Shown here piece by piece: positions 33,858 to 42,230 of a stretch of DNA of 64,000 nt (within the stretch, counting starts at the first letter, position 1; each line of letters begins with the position of its first letter). The notes beneath the pieces were generated by a model. It was given only the letters and a program-made list of their open reading frames with translations, was not told the DNA's origin and ran no database searches. The DNA is from Nitrogeniibacter aestuarii (lineage in GTDB: Bacteria > Pseudomonadota > Gammaproteobacteria > Burkholderiales > Rhodocyclaceae). Both the position numbers and the translations under genes were made by a program. The stretch spans positions 4,484,001-4,548,000 of the forward strand of contig NZ_CP071321.1 in NCBI RefSeq assembly GCF_017309585.1. The letters run 5' to 3'.

Positions 33858-35044
33858 GCGCTCACCTCATTGGCCAGCTGGCGTTTGTAGCGGTCCAACT
33901 GCCGTTTGTTGAATCCGGCATCGCGCTGGAGGTTCACCTGGAGCGCGTCGAAACTGCCCAGCGCCCCGGCCATCCGGCCGGCCCGCAGCAGTCCCGGATC
34001 GCGCAGCTCCGGGTCCGCCAGTGCCAGGTCGACCATGAGTGCATTGAGATAGCGATACACGCTGTCGCTCACGAGATCAGGCGTGAAGCTCGCGAGGTCG
34101 ACGCCTTGCTCATCCTCGCCCCAGTCGGGAAAGAGGCCACGCACCTGCGCCATGACGGCGTCACTCACGCAGCTCGTGTCCGTGAGGTAGTGGGCGAGAA
34201 ACCCGCGGGTGAGTGTCTGCAGGCGGGCCTGATCCGGCAGATCCAGCTGATCGAGGTCCAGCGCGCCGACGAGCCGCTTGCGCAGCCAGGCCTCCAGGCC
34301 CTCGTCGCGCGCCCACCACAGGGCCAGCGCCCGCGAGCGGATGAATGTCTCCGGATGCGAATACCCGGTGCTCGCGCCCTGCTCGGTGGATTCGATCTCC
34401 TCGGCCTGGCGCAGGTAGGCCGCCGCGTCCACCGTGCCGATGCCGGTCACCACCTTGACCAGGGTGGTGATCGCAGGCTCGAGCGCACCGGCTGCGATGG
34501 CACTACCGCGATCGGCGAAGACCTCGGTATGCAGGCTGTAGCGTCGGTAGGTCTCCCGGTGGCTATCGCTCGAACCCTGTGCCGATATCGCGTCGTGCAG
34601 GATGCGGTCGGCGACGAGGAACTGCCCGTCGTCGCGGGACCACAACAGGTGATGCGCCAGTTCATGGCCGAACACCGCCAGCAGTTCTTCGGGTGACAGG
34701 CGCTCGAGCAAGGGGCCTTGCAGCACCATGTGGATCTCGCCGGGCACAAAGACCAGCGAGGCGTTCATTTCCAGCCCGGAGGACTGGTACAGTGTGGCCG
34801 TCCCCGCCAGACCGAGGCGCTGCATGGCGGTTGCCAGCGCGGCATGCACGTCCCCGTGCGCCTGCGCGTCGATCCGGTAGGTGTCGCGCAACAGCTCTGC
34901 GCGCAGGGATTCGAGCTGTTCGGAGCCCAGCGTGCGCTCGCTTGCCCAGCGCCAGACCTCCGGTTCATGGGTGCGCAGATAATCCACCACCCTGGTGTGA
35001 TAGGTCAGTGGCTCAAGCGCACTGAAATCCGGGCCGCAAGACAT
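33854..35044 (-). CDS. HExxH zinc metallopeptidase (M48-like), partner of the helicase gene
   Basis: A 396-residue cytosolic protein. HELAHH at residues 127-132 is the zincin motif, and a downstream TEVFADRGSAIAA (about 172-184) supplies the Glu/Asp expected of the M48 family. There is no signal peptide or transmembrane helix, unlike the membrane proteases HtpX or Ste24. The ATG at 35044 has GAGGGAG just upstream. Its stop overlaps the start of the 1835-residue helicase gene by 4 bases, so the two are made together. It may be activated by the partner and cut host or invader proteins; this is inference. Confidence 0.82.
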   Translation of the reverse strand: MSCGPDFSALEPLTYHTRVVDYLRTHEPEVWRWASERTLGSEQLESLRAELLRDTYRIDAQAHGDVHAALATAMQRLGLAGTATLYQSSGLEMNASLVFVPGEIHMVLQGPLLERLSPEELLAVFGHELAHHLLWSRDDGQFLVADRILHDAISAQGSSDSHRETYRRYSLHTEVFADRGSAIAAGALEPAITTLVKVVTGIGTVDAAAYLRQAEEIESTEQGASTGYSHPETFIRSRALALWWARDEGLEAWLRKRLVGALDLDQLDLPDQARLQTLTRGFLAHYLTDTSCVSDAVMAQVRGLFPDWGEDEQGVDLASFTPDLVSDSVYRYLNALMVDLALADPELRDPGLLRAGRMAGALGSFDALQVNLQRDAGFNKRQLDRYKRQLANEVSA

Positions 35045-35164
35045 GGGGCTCCCTCGATGGAAATCTCCAGCGATTCTACAAGGGCTTGCATGGCAATGCC
35101 GTTGCCATGCGCCGGAATCTCATCGGGCATGTGCCGTGGTGCCCAGGGGCCCCGGCACCTGGCC

Positions 35165-35698
35165 TTACCTGACGGGACGGATCTGCGCGACCGGCGCGAA
35201 GTCCATGGTGCGGGTTTTCGCATTCCAGAGGAGCGGACGCCAGCAGAAAGTTGCCTCGGCTCGCGAGACCGCCTTTTTTTGCCCGCACAAGGGCCCCCCG
35301 ACCATCAACAGTGCCGTTGCCGGCGTGGTGCTTCGATCGATCTGCACGCCGCCATGTCCCGCACTAAAGACGTCGCTCGCCTGACCATCTCCTCGGCTGA
35401 CAAACACCGTTGCCTGACTGCCGCCCGAACCCGAAAACAGCGACGCGGCCCCCTTGCAGACGAAGCCGCCCTCATTCACCACGAAGTCATCGATCCCGTC
35501 ATTGGTCAGATCGGCGGTATGGATCAGCTCCGGCGATCGATCAGGCTGAGCACCCACCGCCTGGCACGCGCGGATCATCTCCTGCACCTTGCTCTTCACC
35601 TGGAGCGGCAACGGCGGCAGGGCCGAGGACTGCGTTTGGGCAGTCGCGGGAACGACGAAGAATGCAGTCATGAGGAGCGAGCGGGATAGCGAGATCAT
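35165..35698 (-). CDS. Exported protein with conserved cysteines
   Basis: A 177-residue protein with a signal peptide (SRSLLMTAFFVVPATAQTQ). The mature part has a DLTNDGIDDFVVNEGGFVCKG segment, similar to the calcium-binding repeat style Asp-x-Asn-x-Asp of FG-GAP-like proteins, and four cysteines that could form two disulfides. Function is unknown. The long open frame reaching back to 35992 overlaps the neighbouring membrane gene; the ATG at 35698 overlaps that gene's stop (ATGA). It is followed after 120 bases by the metallopeptidase gene on the same strand. Confidence 0.7.
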   Translation of the reverse strand: MISLSRSLLMTAFFVVPATAQTQSSALPPLPLQVKSKVQEMIRACQAVGAQPDRSPELIHTADLTNDGIDDFVVNEGGFVCKGAASLFSGSGGSQATVFVSRGDGQASDVFSAGHGGVQIDRSTTPATALLMVGGPLCGQKKAVSRAEATFCWRPLLWNAKTRTMDFAPVAQIRPVR

Positions 35699-36144
35699 GG
35701 AGACCCTTGGCAATTGAGGTTGTGGTCGGTACGGCTCAACCAGAAAGCAAGAATGGCGGCCGTCGTGATGGCAACGAGCAGCTCCAGCCGTGGCAGGTGA
35801 CCGAACACCGCCGCCTGCAGGACCGAGCCGACAGCGCCGGCTGCACAGACAAGGCCGATCAACCGGGGGCGCGCCTGACCGAGCCGTCCTCGCAGGTAGC
35901 GGTGGCAGAGACCGGCAGCAGTGGCTGGCAGCAGGCCCACGGGATACGCGAACATCAGGATCAGCGCGATGGCGCCGCCGAATTCGCCCCAACGGTCATG
36001 GCCAAACTGGTTGTCCGGGTCGTGGATGAGGTCGGGCAGCACGATGAACAGGATGAAGCCGACCGTCATCAGCAGCGCTCCGAACAGGGGGCCGCCGAGG
36101 ATGTACCAGCGCAGGATGCGGCGACGGGGGCGGTTCGATGTCAT
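35695..36144 (-). CDS. Small integral membrane protein, four helices
   Basis: A 149-residue protein with about four hydrophobic segments, in order near residues 14-36, 57-78, 93-112 and 118-136. A polar loop HDPDNQFGHDRWGE separates the first two. It carries no enzymatic motif and I do not recognise the family. The gene starts about 190 bases from the end of draT and overlaps the exported-protein gene by 4 bases, so the two work as a pair in the envelope. Confidence 0.7.
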   Translation of the reverse strand: MTSNRPRRRILRWYILGGPLFGALLMTVGFILFIVLPDLIHDPDNQFGHDRWGEFGGAIALILMFAYPVGLLPATAAGLCHRYLRGRLGQARPRLIGLVCAAGAVGSVLQAAVFGHLPRLELLVAITTAAILAFWLSRTDHNLNCQGSP

Positions 36145-36335
36145 AGGCGTGAAGACTATGCCAACAGCATTCTCTGGTCAATCACAAGGTGTGATACCAC
36201 TGCGTGAGACGGATCACGGCGCTTTCGGCTGCGGATTGCACGCCCCGATGTCCGCACCCTGCCCCCGGTGCAGGGCTGAACACCCGATACCGATGGCAGC
36301 ACAACCGATGGCGCCTGACCGGTGCGGGACGCCAC

Positions 36336-37244
36336 TCACGTGGACAGATTGACCTCCACAACGCCGCCGATCACGAGAAACTCACCCTCGCCCTGCAGCC
36401 GGTCGGGCATCAGTCCGTAGTGGTAGAGGATCTTCTCCATGGGGATGTCGGCGCACAGGATGTAGTCGCCGAACTCGCCAGCGCGGTCGCGGCTGGCGGT
36501 GAAGGAGCTGAGGTTGTTGAGCAGGATGATCGGGTTACCGTGCTCGGTCTCGCCCAGAACCTCGTGGTCGCCGATGCGATTGACCCCCCGGTAGAGCGTG
36601 ATGTGGCGCACCGCCCGGTGGCGGACCGTCAGTTCATATTGGCACCAGGTGTAGAGCAGATCGAGCTGGGCTTCGAGGGCGTTGGTGCCGTAGAGACCGC
36701 GGCTGCGGTCTTCCTGATAGCGATACCAGGCCGGCGATGAGGGGTCACGCAGCGATTCCCCGTGAAAACGCGGCACCAGCCCGAACCGGGATTCCACCCA
36801 GGCCTTGAGCACCGCCCCCTCGCGGTTGTCCGAATTGAAACTCCAGCCGCGGATGAGCCGCTCCCAGTTGGCGCGGGCGCGCTTCTTCTGTCTGGCCCCG
36901 CCGGTGTAGCCGGCCGCTTCGAGTTCTTCCAGACAGAAACGCACCGTCAGGTAGTCCCGAAACACGTCCACACGTGCCGCCACATCGGGCTGGGCCTCCA
37001 GACGGCGGAACAGGTCGCGATGCAGCTCGCGAATGCCGTCGATGTGGATCGGGGTCGGGTAGCGCTGGAAGGTGATGCCGCCGAGGATGACCGCCGGCAG
37101 GTTGCAGCGATTGATGGGCAGGCGTGCGTAGGCGGGCAGGGTGGATGCGTCAGCCGTCGGGGATTTGTCGTTACCCCGACAAGTCGTGGGGTTATTGTCG
37201 CATGTCGCCGACGCAACAGCCTTGTCGGTCCGATCAGAATCCAT
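36336..37244 (-). CDS. draT: NAD+-dinitrogen-reductase ADP-D-ribosyltransferase
   Basis: DraT transfers ADP-ribose from NAD+ to the Fe protein arginine when ammonium rises or energy falls, switching nitrogenase off. The 302-residue protein shows the family pattern: LPINRCNLPAVILGGITFQRYP near residue 45, and IMHLHRDL-like and GWSFNSDNREGAVLKAWVESRFGL segments, with TLYRGVNRI and FTASRDRAGEFGDYI as ADP-ribosyltransferase elements. A 40-residue polar N-terminal extension precedes the conserved part. It is divergent from nifH, and both NifA sites for nifH lie inside its first 30 codons. draG is 22 kb away. Confidence 0.95.
   Translation of the reverse strand: MDSDRTDKAVASATCDNNPTTCRGNDKSPTADASTLPAYARLPINRCNLPAVILGGITFQRYPTPIHIDGIRELHRDLFRRLEAQPDVAARVDVFRDYLTVRFCLEELEAAGYTGGARQKKRARANWERLIRGWSFNSDNREGAVLKAWVESRFGLVPRFHGESLRDPSSPAWYRYQEDRSRGLYGTNALEAQLDLLYTWCQYELTVRHRAVRHITLYRGVNRIGDHEVLGETEHGNPIILLNNLSSFTASRDRAGEFGDYILCADIPMEKILYHYGLMPDRLQGEGEFLVIGGVVEVNLST
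37166..37181. promoter_or_regulatory. NifA upstream activator site 1 for nifH
   Basis: TGTCGTTACCCCGACA is TGT-N10-ACA, centred about 131 bases upstream of the predicted nifH start point. It lies inside the draT coding region. Confidence 0.7.
37203..37218. promoter_or_regulatory. NifA upstream activator site 2 for nifH
   Basis: TGTCGCCGACGCAACA is TGT-N10-ACA, centred about 95 bases upstream of the predicted nifH start point, the classical distance. It also lies inside the 5' end of draT. Confidence 0.78.
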
Positions 37245-37279
37245 TGTGTTTACAAACCCTTAGAGGCTGCCAGCCGGCC

Positions 37280-37295
37280 TGGCACGCGTTGTGCA
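37280..37295 (+). promoter_or_regulatory. Sigma-54 (-24/-12) promoter of nifHDK
   Basis: TGGCACGCGTTGTGCA has a perfect -24 element and GC exactly 10 bases after GG; only one -12 position (G for T) departs from consensus. The transcript should start near 37306 and includes AAGGAG before the nifH ATG. Confidence 0.9.
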
Positions 37296-37358
37296 GAGGA
37301 AGAGGCGCGACTCTCAACAATCCTCGCAAACCGACTGACAGATTAAGGAGATTACACC

Positions 37359-38243
37359 ATGGCTAAATTGCGTCAATGTGCCATCTACGGTAAGGGCGGT
37401 ATCGGCAAGTCCACCACCACCCAGAACCTCGTGGCTGCGCTGGCCGAATCCGGCAAGAAGGTGATGATCGTGGGCTGCGACCCCAAGGCCGACTCGACCC
37501 GACTCATCCTCCACTCCAAGGCTCAAACCACCGTGATGCACCTGGCTGCTGAAGCCGGTTCGGTGGAAGACCTCGAACTCGAAGACGTGCTCTCCGTCGG
37601 TTTCGGCGGCACCAAGTGCGTTGAGTCCGGTGGTCCGGAGCCTGGCGTGGGCTGCGCCGGCCGCGGCGTCATCACCGCCATCAACTTCCTGGAAGAAGAA
37701 GGCGCCTACGACGAAGACCTGGACTTCGTGTTCTACGACGTGCTCGGCGACGTGGTGTGTGGTGGTTTCGCCATGCCCATCCGCGAGAACAAGGCTCAGG
37801 AAATCTACATCGTCTGCTCCGGCGAGATGATGGCCATGTATGCGGCCAACAACATCTCCAAGGGCATCGTGAAGTACGCCAACTCCGGTGGCGTGCGTCT
37901 GGCCGGCCTGATCTGCAACAGCCGCAACACCGACCGCGAAGACGAACTGATCATGGCTCTGGCCGAGCGCCTGGGCACCACCATGATCCACTTCGTGCCG
38001 CGTGACAACGCTGTGCAGCACGCCGAGATCCGCCGCATGACGGTCATCGAGTATGACCCGAAGCACAAGCAGGCCGACGAGTACCGTGCGCTTGCCCGCA
38101 AGATCGACCAGAACACCAACTTCGTCATCCCGACCCCGATCGAGATGGAAGAGCTCGAAGAGCTGCTGATGGAGTTCGGCATCATGGAAGCGGAAGACGA
38201 GTCCATCGTCGGCAAGACCGCTGAAGAGCTGGCCGCTGGCTGA
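37359..38243 (+). CDS. nifH: Nitrogenase iron protein (dinitrogenase reductase) NifH
   Basis: A 294-residue Fe protein that hydrolyses ATP and passes electrons to the MoFe protein. The P-loop GKGGIGKS is at residues 11-18. The [4Fe-4S] ligands are Cys99 (GVGCAGRG) and Cys134 (DVVCGGFAMP). Arg102, next to the cluster, is the ADP-ribosylation target of the DraT encoded just upstream. The C-terminal 20 residues are acidic, as in other group I proteins. It is first in nifHDK under a -24/-12 promoter with two NifA sites, and AAGGAG precedes the ATG. Confidence 0.99.
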   Translation: MAKLRQCAIYGKGGIGKSTTTQNLVAALAESGKKVMIVGCDPKADSTRLILHSKAQTTVMHLAAEAGSVEDLELEDVLSVGFGGTKCVESGGPEPGVGCAGRGVITAINFLEEEGAYDEDLDFVFYDVLGDVVCGGFAMPIRENKAQEIYIVCSGEMMAMYAANNISKGIVKYANSGGVRLAGLICNSRNTDREDELIMALAERLGTTMIHFVPRDNAVQHAEIRRMTVIEYDPKHKQADEYRALARKIDQNTNFVIPTPIEMEELEELLMEFGIMEAEDESIVGKTAEELAAG

Positions 38244-38255
38244 TTGCCCCCGCCT

Positions 38256-38276
38256 GACGGGGCATGACGCCCCGTC
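38256..38276 (+). other. Stem-loop between nifH and nifD
   Basis: GACGGGGC, loop ATGAC, GCCCCGTC forms a perfect 8-bp GC-rich stem 12 bases after the nifH stop. A run of seven T appears only some 20 bases later. It probably protects the 3' end of an abundant nifH transcript and allows partial read-through to nifDK. Confidence 0.6.
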
Positions 38277-38346
38277 GGGTTCAGATTGAAGTCACGTTTT
38301 TTTGATGTCTTGCGCGGATTGGCGCAGATGTCGAAGGAGAAATGAA

Positions 38347-39822
38347 ATGGCTGTACTGACCCGTGACGAAACCGAAGCCCTCATCGCCGAGGTGCTCGAG
38401 GTTTATCCCGAAAAAGCCAAGAAGGACCGCAAGAAGCACCTGGCGGTCAACGATCACGAAGTTGAGCAATCCAAGAAGTGCATTACGTCCAACCGCAAGT
38501 CGCTGCCGGGCGTGATGACCATCCGCGGCTGTGCCTATGCCGGTTCCAAGGGTGTGGTGTGGGGTCCGATCAAGGACATGATCCACATCTCCCACGGCCC
38601 CGTCGGTTGCGGTCAGTACTCCCGCGCCGGTCGTCGTAACTACTACGTCGGCACTACCGGCGTCGATACCTTCGGCACGATGAACTTCACCTCCGACTTC
38701 CAGGAGAAGGACATCGTCTTCGGCGGCGACAAGAAACTCGCCAAGCTGATCGAAGAGATCGAACTGCTGTTCCCGCTGCACAAGGGTATCTCCGTGCAGT
38801 CCGAGTGCCCGATCGGTCTGATCGGTGACGACATCGAAGCCGTCTCCAAGAAGGCTTCCGCCACCATCGACAAGCCGGTTGTGCCGGTGCGCTGCGAAGG
38901 CTTCCGCGGAGTGTCGCAGTCCCTCGGCCACCACATCGCCAACGATGCCATCCGTGACTGGGTGCTCGACAAGCGTGATGGTCAGGACTATGACTCCACC
39001 CCCTACGACGTGGCCATCATCGGCGACTACAACATCGGTGGCGATGCCTGGGCCTCCCGTATCCTCCTCGAGGAAATGGGCCTGCGCGTGGTTGCCCAGT
39101 GGTCCGGCGACGGCACCATCGCTGAAATGATGAACACGCCGAAAGTGAAGCTGAACCTGCTGCACTGCTACCGCTCGATGAACTACATCAGCCGCCACAT
39201 GGAAGAGAAGTACGGCATTCCCTACATGGAATACAACTTCTTCGGCCCGACCAAGATCATCGAATCCCTGCGCCGCATTGCCGCCTTCTTCGACGACTCC
39301 ATCAAGGAGAAGTGCGAACAGGTGATCGCCAAGTACCAGCCGATGATGGACGAAGTCATCGCCAAGTACCGCCCGCGGCTGGAAGGCAAGAAAGTCATGC
39401 TGTACGTCGGCGGTCTGCGCCCGCGTCACGTGATCGGTGCGTACGAAGACCTCGGTATGGAAGTGATCGGCACGGGCTACGAATTCGCCCACAACGACGA
39501 TTACGACCGCACCATCAAGGAGATGGGTGACGCCACCCTGCTGTACGACGACGTCACCGGCTTCGAGCTCGAAGAGTTCGTCAAAGCGCTCAAGCCCGAC
39601 ATGGTCGGCTCCGGCATCAAGGAGAAGTACATCTTCCAGAAGATGGGCATTCCGCTCCGCCAGATGCACTCCTGGGACTACTCCGGCCCGTACCACGGCT
39701 ACGACGGTTTCGCCATCTTTGCCCGCGACATGGACATCGCTCTGTCGAACCCGATCTGGGACAACATGGTCCCGCCCTGGAAGAAGGCCGCTGCCCCGGA
39801 CGAGCTCCAGAAGGTCGCGTAA
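38347..39822 (+). CDS. nifD: Nitrogenase MoFe protein alpha chain NifD
   Basis: A 491-residue subunit holding FeMo-cofactor. P-cluster ligands are visible in RGCAYAG, GPVGCGQYS and SECPIGLIGDD (the counterparts of Cys62, Cys88 and Cys154 of Azotobacter). The cofactor ligands are the Cys in LLHCYRSMNYISRH and the His in MHSWDYSGPYHGYDGF (counterparts of Cys275 and His442). The length is typical and no frameshift is seen. The ATG at 38347 is preceded by AAGGAG; the longer open frame from 38302 is not needed. It is second in nifHDK. Confidence 0.99.
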   Translation: MAVLTRDETEALIAEVLEVYPEKAKKDRKKHLAVNDHEVEQSKKCITSNRKSLPGVMTIRGCAYAGSKGVVWGPIKDMIHISHGPVGCGQYSRAGRRNYYVGTTGVDTFGTMNFTSDFQEKDIVFGGDKKLAKLIEEIELLFPLHKGISVQSECPIGLIGDDIEAVSKKASATIDKPVVPVRCEGFRGVSQSLGHHIANDAIRDWVLDKRDGQDYDSTPYDVAIIGDYNIGGDAWASRILLEEMGLRVVAQWSGDGTIAEMMNTPKVKLNLLHCYRSMNYISRHMEEKYGIPYMEYNFFGPTKIIESLRRIAAFFDDSIKEKCEQVIAKYQPMMDEVIAKYRPRLEGKKVMLYVGGLRPRHVIGAYEDLGMEVIGTGYEFAHNDDYDRTIKEMGDATLLYDDVTGFELEEFVKALKPDMVGSGIKEKYIFQKMGIPLRQMHSWDYSGPYHGYDGFAIFARDMDIALSNPIWDNMVPPWKKAAAPDELQKVA

Positions 39823-39890
39823 CAACGCACACATCATTTAATTCTTGTGCCCCTGTCTGCAGATGAGCAGCAGGGGCGTGGAGAAACGCA

Positions 39891-41459
39891 ATGCAAACCG
39901 CAGACAAGATCAAGCCGTGCTATCCGCTGTTCCGCGACGACGACTACAAAGAGTCCCTCGGCAACAAGCAACAGGTTTTCGAAGAGAACCACTCCAAGGA
40001 AAAGATCTGGGACACCTTCATGTGGACCACGACCCAGGAGTACCAGGATCTCAACTTCCAGCGTGAAGCGCTGACCGTCGATCCGGCCAAGGCCTGCCAG
40101 CCGCTGGGCGCCGTGCTGTGTGCCTCGGGCTTCCACAAGACCCTGCCGTATGTTCATGGCTCCCAGGGTTGCGTGGCCTACTTCCGCACCTACTTCAACC
40201 GTCACTTCAAGGAGCCGTGCTCCTGCGTGTCCGACTCGATGACGGAAGATGCAGCGGTGTTCGGTGGGCAGAAGAACATGTTCGACGGCCTGGCCAACGC
40301 CAAGGCCATGTACCAGCCGGACATGATCGCTGTTTCCACCACCTGCATGGCCGAGGTGATCGGTGATGACCTGAACGCCTTCATCAACAACAGCAAGAAG
40401 GAAGGTCACATTCCCCAGGAATACCCGGTGCCCTTCGCCCACACCCCGTCCTTCGTCGGCTCGCACACGACCGGCTGGGACAACATGGAAGAAGGCATCC
40501 TGCGTTCCTTCACGCTGAACAACATGGAAGGCAAGGTGGTCGGTTCCAACGGCAAGGTGAACCTGGTCGCTGGCTTCGAGACCTACCTGGGCAACTACCG
40601 TGTGGTCAAGCGCATGCTCACCGAGATGGGCGTGGATTACACCATGCTGTCCGATCCGTCCGAAGTGTTCGACACCCCGTCTGACGGCGAATTCCGCATG
40701 TACTCCGGCGGCACCACCATCGACGAGATCAAGGACGCCCCGAACGCCTACAATACCCTGCTGCTGCAGCCGGCCCAGCTCGAAAAGACGAAGAAATTCG
40801 TTGAAAACACCTGGAACCACGAAGTGCCCAAGCTCGAGATCCCGATGGGTATCGACTGGACCGACGCGTTCCTGATGGAAGTGAGCAAGATCACCGGCAA
40901 GCCGATCCCCGAGTCCCTCGAGATCGAGCGCGGTCGTGCGGTGGATGTGATGGCCGACAGCCACGCCTGGCTGCATGGCAAGAAGTTCGCCCTCTACGGC
41001 GATCCGGACTTCGTGCGCGGCATGGTCAAGATCCTGCTCGAGTGCGGCGCCGAGCCGACCCACGTGCTGGTTCATAACGCCAACAAGCGTTTCGGCAAGG
41101 CCCTGACCAAGATGCTCGAAGAGAGCCCCTTCGGCCAGAACGCCACCGTGCATATCGGCAAGGACCTGTGGCACCTGCGCAGCCTGTGCTTCACCGACAA
41201 GCCCGATTTCCTGATCGGCAACTCGTACGGCAAGTACATCCAGCGTGACACCCGCCACAAGGGTGAAGAGTTCGAAGTGCCGCTGATCCGTCTGGGCTTC
41301 CCGCTCTTCGATCGTCACCACCTGCATCGCCAGACCACCATGGGCTACGAAGGTGTGATCCAGGTTGTCACCACGCTGACCAACGCTGTCCTTGAGCAAC
41401 TCGACAAGGAAACGATCGGCATGGGGACCACCGACTACAACTTCGATCTGGTTCGGTAA
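39891..41459 (+). CDS. nifK: Nitrogenase MoFe protein beta chain NifK
   Basis: A 522-residue subunit that shares the P-cluster with NifD. Ligand cysteines appear in CQPLGAVLCASGFHKTLP, HGSQGCVAYFRTYF and VSTTCMAEVIGDDL (counterparts of Cys70, Cys95 and Cys153). The N-terminal extension MQTADKIKPCYPLFRDDDYK is the form found in Azotobacter-type NifK. The C-terminus ends TTDYNFDLVR, as expected for group I. A 68-base spacer follows nifD, with GGAG before the ATG. Downstream is an intergenic repeat and then nifT. Confidence 0.99.
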   Translation: MQTADKIKPCYPLFRDDDYKESLGNKQQVFEENHSKEKIWDTFMWTTTQEYQDLNFQREALTVDPAKACQPLGAVLCASGFHKTLPYVHGSQGCVAYFRTYFNRHFKEPCSCVSDSMTEDAAVFGGQKNMFDGLANAKAMYQPDMIAVSTTCMAEVIGDDLNAFINNSKKEGHIPQEYPVPFAHTPSFVGSHTTGWDNMEEGILRSFTLNNMEGKVVGSNGKVNLVAGFETYLGNYRVVKRMLTEMGVDYTMLSDPSEVFDTPSDGEFRMYSGGTTIDEIKDAPNAYNTLLLQPAQLEKTKKFVENTWNHEVPKLEIPMGIDWTDAFLMEVSKITGKPIPESLEIERGRAVDVMADSHAWLHGKKFALYGDPDFVRGMVKILLECGAEPTHVLVHNANKRFGKALTKMLEESPFGQNATVHIGKDLWHLRSLCFTDKPDFLIGNSYGKYIQRDTRHKGEEFEVPLIRLGFPLFDRHHLHRQTTMGYEGVIQVVTTLTNAVLEQLDKETIGMGTTDYNFDLVR

Positions 41460-41460
41460 A

Positions 41461-41547
41461 CGGTGGGTTACGGCCGCCGCGGGCGGCCTAACCCACCCTA
41501 CCTCCCTAGGGAATCGTAGGGTGGGTTAGCGGAGCGTAACCCACCGC
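41461..41547. repeat. Intergenic repeat with GGTGGGTTA/TAACCCACC arms
   Basis: Two consecutive hairpins fill the nifK-nifT gap. GGTGGGTTA pairs with TAACCCACC across a GC-rich centre (41462-41498), and GGTGGGTTAG pairs with TAACCCACC across about 9 bases (41519-41545). The same arms also allow a larger alternative structure (CACCCTAC with GTAGGGTG). This sequence type is a common dispersed repeat in Gram-negative bacteria. Confidence 0.7.
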
Positions 41548-41593
41548 TCCGCGCCCGCACGTGGCGGCCACCTACGCCACAAGGAGCGTAAGC

Positions 41594-41821
41594 ATGGCAA
41601 ACATCATGATCCGCAAGAACGACGAGGGCGGTCTGGTCTTCTACCTCCCCAAGCGGGATCTGGAAGCCTCGATCGAGTCCATCGAGTTCGACGAGGACGA
41701 AAAATGGGGTGGCGAGCTCAAGCTGGATAACGGCGGGTCTTACTACATCGACCCGATTGCCCGTCCGCCGCGCCTGCCGATCTCCCTTCGCGCCAAACGC
41801 CTCAGCGTGGCCGAGGACTGA
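41594..41821 (+). CDS. nifT: NifT/FixU family protein
   Basis: A 75-residue protein of the NifT family. It begins MANIMIRKNDEGGLVFYLPK and continues through DLEASIESIEFDEDEKWGGE, LKLDNGGSYYIDP and PRLPISLRAKRL, all family positions. NifT is dispensable in several diazotrophs and its biochemical role is not known; it is linked to MoFe protein maturation by location. AAGGAGCG precedes the ATG at 41594. The frame upstream to 41561 is not needed. It follows nifK by about 134 bases occupied by a repeat. Confidence 0.93.
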   Translation: MANIMIRKNDEGGLVFYLPKRDLEASIESIEFDEDEKWGGELKLDNGGSYYIDPIARPPRLPISLRAKRLSVAED

Positions 41822-41887
41822 AGCCCGACATCTCATGGCCGGACACCGTTGTCCGGCCCCGATGTTCAACCTTTAGGAGAAATCACC

Positions 41888-42079
41888 ATGGCTATGACGA
41901 TTGATCCCGACATGTGCACCGCGTGTGACGACTGCCGTCCGGTCTGCCCGACCAAGTCGATCCAGAAAGGCAAGATCTTCTACACCATCGACGCCTCGAC
42001 CTGTACCGAGTGCGATGGCGACGCAGACTCGCCCCTGTGTGTGGACGTGTGTCCTTCCGGCTGTATCAGCCCGCTCTGA
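41888..42079 (+). CDS. 2[4Fe-4S] ferredoxin in the nifHDK cluster
   Basis: A 63-residue ferredoxin with CTACDDCRPVCP and CTECDGDADSPLCVDVCP. The CxxC-x8-CxxxCP second motif is the same type as that in the fdxN product near nifB, but the protein lacks the 30-residue C-terminal tail of that one. It is a candidate electron donor to NifH or to cofactor assembly enzymes. TTAGGAG precedes the ATG. It is transcribed with nifT and nafY; the 151 bases after it hold no visible gene. Confidence 0.92.
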   Translation: MAMTIDPDMCTACDDCRPVCPTKSIQKGKIFYTIDASTCTECDGDADSPLCVDVCPSGCISPL

Positions 42080-42230
42080 GCGGGCCTGTCAGTCAGTAAA
42101 ACTTGCACCCGGAACCGTCGGCTGCCCTCCTGGTCGGCGGTTCCACCTCCAGTTTGCTGATCCAAGCACCGATGTCGATGCTTCGCTGAGCACGCTGTGC
42201 GCTCAAAACCCAAAACTCAGGAGCCTCACC

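Noticed and set aside
28248..33890. Long plus-strand open frames (944 and 710 codons) opposite the helicase gene
   Set aside because: The minus-strand frame has clear helicase, nuclease and WGR motifs; the plus-strand products have none.
38281..41399. Long antisense frames opposite nifD and nifK
   Set aside because: They are mirror shadows of highly codon-biased genes and carry no ribosome binding site or domain.
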